Below, one piece after another: positions 15,573-23,362 of a DNA stretch of 45,146 nt. The stretch covers positions 1-45,146 of the forward strand of contig ONBW01000014.1 in the NCBI GenBank assembly GCA_900316165.1, in the 5' to 3' direction. The notes beneath the pieces were generated by a model. The model did not search any database. It saw only the letters and a list, made by a program, of their open reading frames with translations, and was not told where the DNA came from. Origin of the DNA: an uncultured Lachnospiraceae bacterium (lineage in GTDB: Bacteria > Bacillota > Clostridia > Lachnospirales > Lachnospiraceae). The translations under genes and the position numbers were made by a program. Positions within the stretch are counted from its first letter, which is position 1, and the number at the start of each line of letters is the position of its first letter.

Positions 15573-16562
15573 TTACATGCTGCTTGGGAAGATTTTTGAA
15601 TCTGGAATACCGGCAGACTCCAGTTTTTTAGTCAGGAAATCAAGCATCTCAGTTCTGAGTGGAGCTGGATACGAGGCGAAGCCGCCGTCATTTACAAATG
15701 GGTACTGCGTAGCCTCGCTGTAAGGCTCGGCTGCCCGCAGTCTCTTCAAATATTCTTTTGAAATGCGGAAGGTTCCAATACCAAAGTCCCTGACTCCTGT
15801 TACATCAATGGTTGATGAAATCTGATCAACCAGCATTCCATAATATTCTTTCCAGTTTTTCACATAGATCATTGGATCAATGCAGAGCCGTACGGTACAA
15901 TTGTGGTCAATTGCAGACTTTGCCGAACGAAGTCTTTCAGAAAGCGGAGCTGTGTGATGTTCAAATCTGTCGATGATTTCCTGCGGAGAAAGTGTATATG
16001 CAATTATAAGATTTGAACCGGATACCTCCGGCGCCCCCTTCGTCCTGATTTCAATTTCGCACTCAGGATGAGAATTGGCGAATTCCGCCCACAGGTGGCA
16101 GAAACCGGTCATTTTTTCAAAAGAGAAAAGATCCGTGTCGAACGATACGGACAGGTACATGGTTGAGTCATGCTCTAGTTCAGAGAGTTTCTGCTCGACG
16201 GCAGCGAAAACATCCTCGATATTTACAAAAACGACCAGATAACCGCAGTCATACATGCCCTTCAGGAAGCAGTATTCGCAGTCGTAGAGGCAGTTTTTCA
16301 TCAGCGAGGTGTAGTAGAATTCGCGTCTGCCATAGTCCTGGCACATCGGAGAGCCTTTGTACATAAGCTCGCCCGTGGCCTTCGCGAGAATCAGGGAGCG
16401 GTGCGCCATCTGCCAGTGGATGTCCTGCTTTTTCCTGCCGAAGATATCCATATATCTGTCTATATAAAAAATGCCGTTTGCACGGCATTTTTCAAGGATT
16501 TCCGCAGTGCGCGGATGCTTTGCAATATCTTTTTCTATGTAAATATGTTCAAAGTTCCACAT
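15573..16562 (-). CDS. SPL-family radical SAM protein (spore photoproduct lyase-like)
   Basis: 329 aa, cytoplasmic. The radical SAM cluster motif C-x3-C-x2-C is present as CLYDCEYC near residue 90, followed by LKGMYD, and the rest follows the SplB pattern (VSFDTDLFSFEKMTG, IEIRTKG, RLCIDPMIY). SplB repairs the UV spore photoproduct during germination; SPL-like paralogues of unknown function also exist, so the exact reaction is not certain. The start codon overlaps the stop of the upstream LacI gene by one base (TAATG), so the two are translationally coupled. The pairing is unusual. Confidence 0.85.
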   Translation of the reverse strand: MWNFEHIYIEKDIAKHPRTAEILEKCRANGIFYIDRYMDIFGRKKQDIHWQMAHRSLILAKATGELMYKGSPMCQDYGRREFYYTSLMKNCLYDCEYCFLKGMYDCGYLVVFVNIEDVFAAVEQKLSELEHDSTMYLSVSFDTDLFSFEKMTGFCHLWAEFANSHPECEIEIRTKGAPEVSGSNLIIAYTLSPQEIIDRFEHHTAPLSERLRSAKSAIDHNCTVRLCIDPMIYVKNWKEYYGMLVDQISSTIDVTGVRDFGIGTFRISKEYLKRLRAAEPYSEATQYPFVNDGGFASYPAPLRTEMLDFLTKKLESAGIPDSKIFPSSM

Positions 16563-17554
16563 TAAAAGGTGCTACCCCTCAGCATAACCTCGAATTTTTC
16601 GACAGTAATATCGTGAACAGCTTCGCCGTTTATTATTTTGATCAGGCTTTCGCCGGCTTTCATGCCGAGCACAGCCTCGTCGTAGGTCACTGCAGAAATC
16701 TGGGGAATGTTACGTGAAAGAATAGGCGCGTCGTAGAAACTGGCTAGTTTTAGCTGGTCGGGAACGGAGATATTTTTCTCATGGCAGATTTTCAGCGCTC
16801 TGTCGGCGATGTCATCGTCCATGCAGAAAATGCAGTCGGCGCCGGCCTTCAGCACCTTGTCGATATCATCAGGCATCACGTCATCGCCCTGAGTGTTCAT
16901 AAAAATCAAGGAATCGTCCACTTCCATGCCATTATCTGAAACGGCCTGCATGAAACCCTGGAGACGCTGAGTCGTAACCATATGCTCTTTCGGTCCGCCA
17001 AACAGCGCCGGCTTTTTGACGCCCTTTTTAAGCAAAGTATCCGTCATCTGCCTCGAACCGCCAGAATTGTCATTGTCGATATGAATTACGTCCGAATCCT
17101 GTGAGCTGCCGACAACAACGAACGGCACCTGATTCTGGCGAAGATAATCGATACGCTTGTCCTCAAAAAAAGTACGGGTCAGGATAACGCCGTCTGCTTT
17201 TCCATTGCGGATGATCCGCTCGAGTTCGTCGATACGGTTTCCGCGCTCAACGGTGATCAGCACGTCGTACCCGCTCTTCTCGGTTTCGGAAACGATACCA
17301 ACCAGGCAGCGATGGAAAAACGCGAGATTAACATCGGAGTTTTCCTGAGGCGTCACGACGGCAATATTGTAAGTGCGCGACTGTGCGAGCCCCCTCGCCA
17401 TGACGTTCGGCTTGTAGTCGTGCTCGCGCGCATACTCCATGACTCTTTTTTTAGTCGAATCACTGATCCTGCCTTTGCCCGAAAGGGCTCTCGAAACAGT
17501 AGTCTTCGATACCCCAAGCGCCCTGGCAATATCATCGATCGTGATTTTGTCCAT
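16562..17554 (-). CDS. LacI-family transcriptional regulator
   Basis: 330 aa. N-terminal helix-turn-helix (residues 2-25, ITIDDIARALGVSKTTVSRALSG) and hinge helix (NVMARGLAQ), then a periplasmic-binding-like effector domain. The start at 17554 (AGAGGAA upstream) is preferred over an in-frame ATG at 17608. It is co-transcribed with the SPL-like gene via a one-base overlap. Likely target operators are LacI-type dyads with a central CG; the cre-like site at 7120 is one candidate in the window but nothing links them directly. Confidence 0.92.
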   Translation of the reverse strand: MDKITIDDIARALGVSKTTVSRALSGKGRISDSTKKRVMEYAREHDYKPNVMARGLAQSRTYNIAVVTPQENSDVNLAFFHRCLVGIVSETEKSGYDVLITVERGNRIDELERIIRNGKADGVILTRTFFEDKRIDYLRQNQVPFVVVGSSQDSDVIHIDNDNSGGSRQMTDTLLKKGVKKPALFGGPKEHMVTTQRLQGFMQAVSDNGMEVDDSLIFMNTQGDDVMPDDIDKVLKAGADCIFCMDDDIADRALKICHEKNISVPDQLKLASFYDAPILSRNIPQISAVTYDEAVLGMKAGESLIKIINGEAVHDITVEKFEVMLRGSTF

Positions 17555-17604
17555 TTCCTCTTTCCTTTCTATCAAACCTTCCTTAATCTTCCGCAACCTG
17601 ATGT

Positions 17605-17633
17605 GCATTTATTTTTCTTGGAAAAATAACCGC
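17605..17633. repeat. Dispersed TTATTTTTC/GAAAAATAA hairpin
   Basis: TTATTTTTC, TTG, then GAAAAATAACCGC: another member of the family at 4317 and 14487, in the leader of the LacI gene. Confidence 0.5.
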
Positions 17634-17665
17634 TGCTGCACACAGGTCATTTGAATGCAAAAAAA

Positions 17666-17738
17666 TGGAACGGATGGGGCTCGAACCCATGACAACCAGG
17701 TTGTGACCCTGGTGCTCTCCCAGCTGAGCTACCGTTCC
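17666..17738 (-). tRNA. tRNA-Val (CAC)
   Basis: 73 nt on the minus strand. Acceptor GGAACGG/CCGTTCC with discriminator A, D-arm with AGCTCAGCTGGGAGAGC, anticodon arm CCAGG-GTCACAA-CCTGG giving anticodon CAC, and T-arm with GGTTCGAGCC. CCA is not encoded; a T-run follows at once. The rest of 17739-17982 shows nothing I can name. Confidence 0.93.
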
Positions 17739-17982
17739 AAAAATGGTCACCTGCTGCCGACACATCAGCACGTCAGCCTACGCTATAGAAAAAACTGTTG
17801 TCAGCACGGGCACCGCGCGTAACGACACCTTACTCCTCGAACAGGTGGCTAAGACATATATTAATACTTTTTATTTAAAAAATCTATAGTTTTTTATTTG
17901 ATGGTGCAGGCACAGAAAAATTTGTGGCTCCGCATTATATTTTATCATCTGGAAAGAATGTGCAATCTGCACAAAAACAAAA

Positions 17983-18011
17983 TTGACAAAAAGAGAAATA
18001 CTAGTTAAAAT
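17983..18011 (+). promoter_or_regulatory. Promoter of the nucleoside salvage cluster
   Basis: TTGACA (17983-17988), 17 bp, TAAAAT (18006-18011). A weak LacI-like word GTTAGCGCTTA lies downstream near 18074. Confidence 0.65.
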
Positions 18012-18106
18012 TACTAAAAAGAGGTGGGCGGTTTGACGGCGTTTTTAGTTGAAATTGAACCATTATTAAAAGTGTTAGCGCTTATTTTTTCAAGGAGGAA
18101 ATGAGT

Positions 18107-18883
18107 ATGGTCGATTATACTGAAGGTTCGGGGAAGCAATACCACACCGGGCTGGGGCCGGGCGACGTCGGGAAGTACGTGATTCTGCCGGGGGACCCGA
18201 AGCGGTGCGAGAAGATCGCGGCTTATTTTGACGAGCCGCATTTTGTGGCGGATAACAGGGAGTTTATGACGTATACGGGTTATCTGGACGGCGAGAAGGT
18301 CAGCGTCACGTCGACCGGGATCGGCGGGCCGTCGGCTTCGATAGCGATGGAGGAGCTCGTGCATTGCGGCGCGGATACTTTTGTGAGAGTCGGGACCTGC
18401 GGCGGAATGCAGCTGTCGGTCAAGGGCGGCGACCTGGTCATCGCGACCGGCGCCATCCGAATGGAGGGAACGAGCAAGGAGTATGCGCCGATTGAGTTTC
18501 CTGCGGTGGCTGATTTTACTGTGACCGCTGCGCTGAAGGCGGCTGCTGACAAGCTTCACGAGTCCTATCACCTGGGTGTGGTTCAGTGCAAGGATGCATT
18601 TTTTGGTCAGCACGAGCCTGAAAAAATGCCCGCCGGCTATGACTTGATAAACAAATGGGATGCCTGGCTGCGCCTGGGGACGCTTGCGTCCGAAATGGAG
18701 TCGGCTGCGCTTTTCACAGTTGCGGCCGCGCGGGGCGTCAGATGTGGAACCTGCCTTCTGGTGCTTGCAAACCAGGAGCGCGCGAAAAAAGGCCTCGATA
18801 ACACGCAGGTTCACGACACGGACGGCGCCATCCGCACAGCTGTCGAGGCAATCAGGATTTTGATTCGGGAAGACAAGAAGTAA
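18107..18883 (+). CDS. udp: Uridine phosphorylase
   Basis: Phosphorolysis of uridine to uracil and ribose 1-phosphate, 258 aa, hexameric PNP/UDP family 1. Seen: the ILPGDPKR phosphate-binding loop, [25 protein letters not shown], and [10 protein letters not shown] with the ribose-binding Met-Glu pair. The ATG at 18107 gives an 8-nt gap from GGAGG; the ATG at 18101 would be only 2 nt from it. First gene of a udp-add-punA cluster. Uracil made here is the probable cargo of the UraA permease at 2774, though the genes are far apart. Specificity for uridine over other nucleosides is by similarity. Confidence 0.88.
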   Translation: MVDYTEGSGKQYHTGLGPGDVGKYVILPGDPKRCEKIAAYFDEPHFVADNREFMTYTGYLDGEKVSVTSTGIGGPSASIAMEELVHCGADTFVRVGTCGGMQLSVKGGDLVIATGAIRMEGTSKEYAPIEFPAVADFTVTAALKAAADKLHESYHLGVVQCKDAFFGQHEPEKMPAGYDLINKWDAWLRLGTLASEMESAALFTVAAARGVRCGTCLLVLANQERAKKGLDNTQVHDTDGAIRTAVEAIRILIREDKK

Positions 18884-18895
18884 ACGCCCATGTAA

Positions 18896-18933
18896 TTACG
18901 GACTGGAGACGGAAAATGAGTCTGAGTCCGTAA
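18896..18933 (+). repeat. TTACGGACT/AGTCCGTAA hairpin between udp and add
   Basis: Perfect 9-bp arms (18896-18904, 18925-18933). The arm word matches the array anchors and hairpins 2 and 3 near 2700. No T-run follows, so it is more likely a processing or stability element than a terminator. Confidence 0.6.
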
Positions 18934-18965
18934 ATATACAAGAATGATGCGGGAAGGAGAGGACT

Positions 18966-19955
18966 ATGGATAGAGCACAAATCAAAGCGATGCCAAAGGT
19001 TGAGCTGCACTGCCACTTGGATGGTTCGTTGTCGCCAGAATTCATGAGCAGCCAGCTGGGAAGAAAAGTGGATAAAAGAGAGCTCTCGGTCTCGATGGAC
19101 TGTGAGAGTCTGAATGAATATCTGGAGAAGTTTGACTTGCCAATTCAGGTGTTAAGTACAAAAGATGCGGTGCGCGACGGTGTCGTCGACGTGATGCGAC
19201 AGGCAGCAACAGAAAATGTCAGGTATATCGAGATCCGCTACGACCCAATCTGCCTGTCGGCGGCAAGCAAATCCATGTCGCCTGAGGATGCGGTGCAGGC
19301 GTCAATAGATGGCCTTCATATCGGTGAGGAAAAGTATGGCATCCGCGGGAATATTATACTCTGCGCGATGAGACATTTTGACCTGGAGAAGAATCTCAGC
19401 ACGCTGGCGCTGGCGAAGAAATATCTGGGAAAGGGTGTCTGCGCCCTTGACCTGGCCGGGGCGGAGGCGCTATATCCGACAGCAGGCTTCGAGGAGCTGT
19501 TTGCCACTGCAAGAAAAATAAACGTTCCTTTCGTTATTCACGCAGGCGAGGCAGCAGGCCCCGAAAGCGTCAGAGCGGCGCTGGATTTTGGCGCTTCACG
19601 AATTGGCCACGGGATAGCAGTTTCAGGACAGAGCGACTTAAAGCGGGAGCTAAAAGAGAAGCAGATCGCGCTTGAGATGTGCCCGACCAGCAACTTCCAA
19701 ACGAAGGCGGTAAAAAACAAATATCCTCTGCGGGAATTCCTAGACGCAGGACTTGCGGTCACTATAAACACCGACAACCGCACGGTTTCTGACACGACGC
19801 TGACAAATGACCTCGAGCTGGCCGCCCGCCTTGCAGACTTAAGCGACTCCGAGCTCATTACTCTTGAAAAAACAGCCGTTGAATCTTCATTTGCAGACGA
19901 AGCTACAAAGCAGAGCATTCTTGAAGAGCTGGATGAATTCAGTGAACAGATGTAA
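18966..19955 (+). CDS. add: Adenosine deaminase
   Basis: Zinc enzyme converting adenosine and deoxyadenosine to inosine forms, 329 aa. Zinc ligands and catalytic residues are visible: HCHLDGSL near residue 15 (HxH), HAGE (catalytic Glu region), RIGHGIAV (His), and TINTDNRTVSDTT, where the usual NTDDP is NTDN as in many Gram-positive ADAs. A GGAGAGG site precedes the ATG. Its inosine product feeds the downstream purine nucleoside phosphorylase. Confidence 0.95.
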   Translation: MDRAQIKAMPKVELHCHLDGSLSPEFMSSQLGRKVDKRELSVSMDCESLNEYLEKFDLPIQVLSTKDAVRDGVVDVMRQAATENVRYIEIRYDPICLSAASKSMSPEDAVQASIDGLHIGEEKYGIRGNIILCAMRHFDLEKNLSTLALAKKYLGKGVCALDLAGAEALYPTAGFEELFATARKINVPFVIHAGEAAGPESVRAALDFGASRIGHGIAVSGQSDLKRELKEKQIALEMCPTSNFQTKAVKNKYPLREFLDAGLAVTINTDNRTVSDTTLTNDLELAARLADLSDSELITLEKTAVESSFADEATKQSILEELDEFSEQM

Positions 19956-20060
19956 GAACATGGAAAAACTACTTGAAGAAAAAACAACAGCCTGGGCTTT
20001 TTAACAGAATATGGGAAATAAAGCATAGAAACTTGTAAAAAACAAAAAGAAAGGCATGCT

Positions 20061-20885
20061 ATGTCATCTACATACGAAAAACTTCAAAAATCCTTAGCAT
20101 CAATCAGGAAAGTTACGGATTTCAAGCCTGAGATCGGGATTACGCTGGGAAGCGGACTTGGTGGACTCGCTGAAAAAATCGACAAAGTCTGCGAGATTTC
20201 ATACAAGGATATTGAAGGCTTCCCTGTCTCTACAGTTTCGGGGCACGACGGCAGATTCATCTTCGGAACACTTTCAGGAAAAAGGGTCGTAGTCATGAGC
20301 GGCCGCGTTCATTTTTACGAGGGGTATAGGATGGAAGAGGTCGTGACACCAGTGCGGATCATGGGCCTGCTCGGCGCGAAGACAGTGCTTCTGACGAATG
20401 CAGCCGGCGGCATAAACCTGGATTTCAAGCCGGGTGACCTGATGATGATAACCGACCACATCTCACTTTTTGTGCAGAATCCGCTGCTGGGTCAGAACGC
20501 GGACGAGCTGGGGCCGCGCTTCCCGGATATGTCGACGGTTTACGACAGAAGGCTCCAGGAAAAAATCAGGCAGGCAGCCGCAGCCACCGGATTTGACATA
20601 AAAGAGGGTGTCTATGTGCAGCTGACCGGGCCGAGCTATGAGACGCCAGCGGAAATCAGGATGCTTCGAAAAATAGGCGCTGACGCAGCAGGCATGAGCA
20701 CAGTTGTCGAGGCAATCGCCGCAAATCACATGGGACTGCGGGTTGCCGGAATTTCCTGCATCACGAATATGGCAGCAGGCATTTTGGACCAGCCGTTGAA
20801 TCACGAGGAAGTCAAGGCAACCGCCGACATGGTGAAAGAAAAATTCGAGGAGCTGGTGATGGAATTTATCAAAATTATTGAATAA
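20061..20885 (+). CDS. punA: Purine nucleoside phosphorylase (trimeric, PunA type)
   Basis: Cleaves inosine/guanosine to base and ribose 1-phosphate, 274 aa, family 2 trimer. Signatures: ITLGSGLGGL (phosphate loop), SGRVHFYEGY, TNAAGGIN, the LTGPSYETPAEIR substrate loop, MSTVVEAIAANHMG, and CITNMAAG with the purine-binding Asn. It is 105 bp after add and ends at a bidirectional terminator. Together udp, add and punA convert nucleosides to bases plus ribose 1-phosphate. Confidence 0.96.
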   Translation: MSSTYEKLQKSLASIRKVTDFKPEIGITLGSGLGGLAEKIDKVCEISYKDIEGFPVSTVSGHDGRFIFGTLSGKRVVVMSGRVHFYEGYRMEEVVTPVRIMGLLGAKTVLLTNAAGGINLDFKPGDLMMITDHISLFVQNPLLGQNADELGPRFPDMSTVYDRRLQEKIRQAAAATGFDIKEGVYVQLTGPSYETPAEIRMLRKIGADAAGMSTVVEAIAANHMGLRVAGISCITNMAAGILDQPLNHEEVKATADMVKEKFEELVMEFIKIIE

Positions 20886-20907
20886 AAACTGTTCTGGATA
20901 ATCAGAA

Positions 20908-20945
20908 AAAGGACCTGAAGCAAAAATTGCCGCAGGTCCTTTTTA
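20908..20945. terminator. Bidirectional terminator between punA and the maltodextrin locus
   Basis: GGACCTG (20911-20917) pairs with CAGGTCC (20933-20939), A-run on the left and six T on the right. Confidence 0.85.
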
Positions 20946-21028
20946 AATTCAAAGTTTGGTCGTAAGGATTGAAATGATTATTGGATGCATTTTTAGAATT
21001 GAATAAAACAGCTTATCAAGCTCAACGA

Positions 21029-21664
21029 TTAGCTGTCCTCATTTCCCTCTTTCTGCTCTATCAGCTCCTTAAAAACCGGGTAGTAGATCAGAACACACAG
21101 GAACACCGGGAGCGAAACTCCGAGCATGACTCCGATAGGCCAAATCGCTGGGAAATTCACGATAAGTACCGGCATGATTACAGTGATGATGATCATGCTG
21201 ACAGTTCGCGGGAGCTTTGAAAACGCCAGATACAGTGCATTGCGGAAAGCTTCACCGGTTCTGTACACGAACTTCGCGGTCAGAGGGATGACCCACACAA
21301 AAATTGCAAGCAGGATAAAAATAAATCCGAAAGTGCAGGCGGTTACAATCGTGCCCAGTGACTTCATCTGATTTGCAGTCCTGAGTTCGAAAACCACAAG
21401 CACAGCCAATGCGATATAAATCAGTGCGATAGGAGTAGCGTTCTTGAGGTTCGCCTTGAACTGCTTGAAATAGGTCGAGACGATTTTGCCGTCCTCGTTC
21501 GCCACAATCTGCATTACCATATAGTGCAGCGCTGCAAGCGCTGCGCCGCTGGTCACGATAGGTAGACAGCAGAGCAGTGTAAGGAGATTCAGGATAACGA
21601 GATTCGCAAATCCCTCCATGAATCTTACAAAAAATCCGTTTTGGTCAAAAAATTTATTCTTCAT
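21029..21664 (-). CDS. DUF624 (YesL-like) membrane protein
   Basis: 211 aa, five or six membrane segments. Conserved DUF624 features: the N-terminal NLLTLLCCLPIVTSGAALAALHY segment, FKQFKANLKNATPIAL, and LSKLPRT-like SKLPRTV. It closes the leftward operon, 40 bp after a GH13 gene. A close paralogue lies at 29924 in the rightward operon. YesL-type proteins accompany carbohydrate ABC transporters in Firmicutes, but their mechanism is not established; an accessory role in transport is inference from context. Confidence 0.88.
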   Translation of the reverse strand: MKNKFFDQNGFFVRFMEGFANLVILNLLTLLCCLPIVTSGAALAALHYMVMQIVANEDGKIVSTYFKQFKANLKNATPIALIYIALAVLVVFELRTANQMKSLGTIVTACTFGFIFILLAIFVWVIPLTAKFVYRTGEAFRNALYLAFSKLPRTVSMIIITVIMPVLIVNFPAIWPIGVMLGVSLPVFLCVLIYYPVFKELIEQKEGNEDS

Positions 21665-21704
21665 ACCGCTATTTTAAAACAACCCGACACTGCCTGCAAT
21701 ACAT

Positions 21705-23312
21705 TTACGCAAGAATTATTCCACTCTGTCCACCAAGACTCAGTGTACCGCCGGAAATAGACGATTCCCCACCAACTGCAAATAGTGTCTTAGAACCCTT
21801 GAAATCTACCGGAACTGAGGCTGGCTTGCTGGAAGTGTTGATTCCAACGAGCACACCGCCGCGCTTGTAGACAAGTACTGAACCCTCAGCATAAACAACC
21901 TCGAGATTTGGCTCAGCCTTCAGGTCATCAGTGCTGTGACGAAGAGCCAGTAAAGACTTGATAGTATTCAGAAGAGAATCCTTGTCAGCAAGCTGAGATT
22001 CGACATCCGGCGCACCTTCCGAGGTATCCACAGGAAGATAAAGCTTGGAAGGATCAGCATCAGAGAAGCCGTGATTTTTGCCAGGAGTCCACTGCATCGG
22101 AGTACGTGAACCGGTTCTGAAGTAGCCACCCTCTTTGGTCGGGATATTCAGGTAATTCATGCCGATTTCGTCGCCGTAGTAGATGAACGGGACGCCAGGC
22201 AGGGTGATGAGCATCACATAGAAGAGCTTGAGCTCGTCATCAGTTAAGGTATATTTGGCACGGACAGTATCGTGATTGCAGCTGACCATGCTGATATAGC
22301 CGCCGTTTTTGGTGTACTGATACATGTCCAGATATTCGTCGATGAAAGGCTTGATGCTGCCGCCGGCGTCCTTCTTAAAGAAGCTGTGATCCTCAAGATT
22401 CGAAGGCTTCTCGTCGGTGCCGTTGAAACCAGGGCCGCCCATCAGCTTCATGTAGCCGATGCCGTGATTTCCGTAGTCGCGGAGAAGAGTGCTGTAGCCG
22501 GTACCAGGATTATTTAAGAGGAAGTCCATATGGAAACCAGCAGGAATCGAGATCTTCGGGTCGCTCCACTCAGAAACGAGGGCGCACTCAGGGTATTCGG
22601 TGTCGAACATTTTTCTTACATCGGTCCAGATGGCGGAGGTACCGGTCTTCTTCTCGTCGTCATTTTTAACCAGAGAAGCGGCCATGTCGACTCTGAAGCC
22701 GTCGCAGCCGTGATCCATCCAGAAACGCATGACGTCCTTCATGGCCTCGCGCGTCGCGATAGCAGCCGGGTCATCAATCGGCTTCTGCCACGGCTCAGTC
22801 GGATGCAGGAAACCGTAGTTCAAGGCAGGCTGGCACTTGAAAAAATTAACGACATACGAACCAGATCTCTCAGCCTCGCCAGCGATGAAATTGTAATCAC
22901 CACTATGCATACCCTCAAAGCAGAAATCAGTCCACGGGTAACGGTCAGTATATTCATTTCTCTCCTGCTTACAGCTCTCCTTAAACCACTCGTGTTCCTC
23001 AGAGGTATGTCCCGGAACGAGGTCAAAAAATACGTGCATGCCGCGCTTGTGAGCCTCCTCGAAAAGTCTGAAGGCATCCTCGTTTGTGCCGTAACGCGGA
23101 GCGATTTTCTTGTAATCGCGGACATCGTAGCCTGCATCCTTGAAAGGTGAATCGAAACACGGAGTGAGCCACAGAGCATTGCAGCCTAAATCCTTGATAT
23201 AATCAAGCTTTTCGATGATACCATTCATATCACCAATACCGTCGCCGTTCGTATCGTTGAACGTCTGCGGATAAATCTCATAGAAAACAGCGTCATTTAA
23301 CCACTTTGGCAT
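21705..23312 (-). CDS. GH13 alpha-glucosidase/alpha-amylase family enzyme
   Basis: 535 aa, no signal peptide, so cytoplasmic. The TIM barrel is followed by a short C-terminal beta domain. Catalytic residues of GH13 are present: nucleophile Asp in GFRVDMA, acid/base Glu in ALVSEWSDP, and stabilising Asp in SCNHDTVR. In conserved region I the usual N-H is G-H (DLVPGHTS), which is atypical. It lies 50 bp behind the alpha-glucosidase gene and before DUF624. Likely acts on imported malto-oligosaccharides; exact specificity (alpha-glucosidase, maltogenic or trehalose-type) is undetermined. Confidence 0.88.
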   Translation of the reverse strand: MPKWLNDAVFYEIYPQTFNDTNGDGIGDMNGIIEKLDYIKDLGCNALWLTPCFDSPFKDAGYDVRDYKKIAPRYGTNEDAFRLFEEAHKRGMHVFFDLVPGHTSEEHEWFKESCKQERNEYTDRYPWTDFCFEGMHSGDYNFIAGEAERSGSYVVNFFKCQPALNYGFLHPTEPWQKPIDDPAAIATREAMKDVMRFWMDHGCDGFRVDMAASLVKNDDEKKTGTSAIWTDVRKMFDTEYPECALVSEWSDPKISIPAGFHMDFLLNNPGTGYSTLLRDYGNHGIGYMKLMGGPGFNGTDEKPSNLEDHSFFKKDAGGSIKPFIDEYLDMYQYTKNGGYISMVSCNHDTVRAKYTLTDDELKLFYVMLITLPGVPFIYYGDEIGMNYLNIPTKEGGYFRTGSRTPMQWTPGKNHGFSDADPSKLYLPVDTSEGAPDVESQLADKDSLLNTIKSLLALRHSTDDLKAEPNLEVVYAEGSVLVYKRGGVLVGINTSSKPASVPVDFKGSKTLFAVGGESSISGGTLSLGGQSGIILA

Positions 23313-23362
23313 TTATTTTTCCTCCAAAAATATAAATCAACACGGTGAAAACCTGACAACCG

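Noticed and set aside
17666-17738. tRNA-His on the plus strand (GTG visible in the loop)
   Set aside because: The T-arm and D-arm consensus only read correctly on the minus strand, where the anticodon is CAC (Val).
18014-18814. 266-codon open frame antisense to uridine phosphorylase
   Set aside because: It is the shadow of a GC-rich, strongly biased gene; no ribosome site and no recognisable domains.
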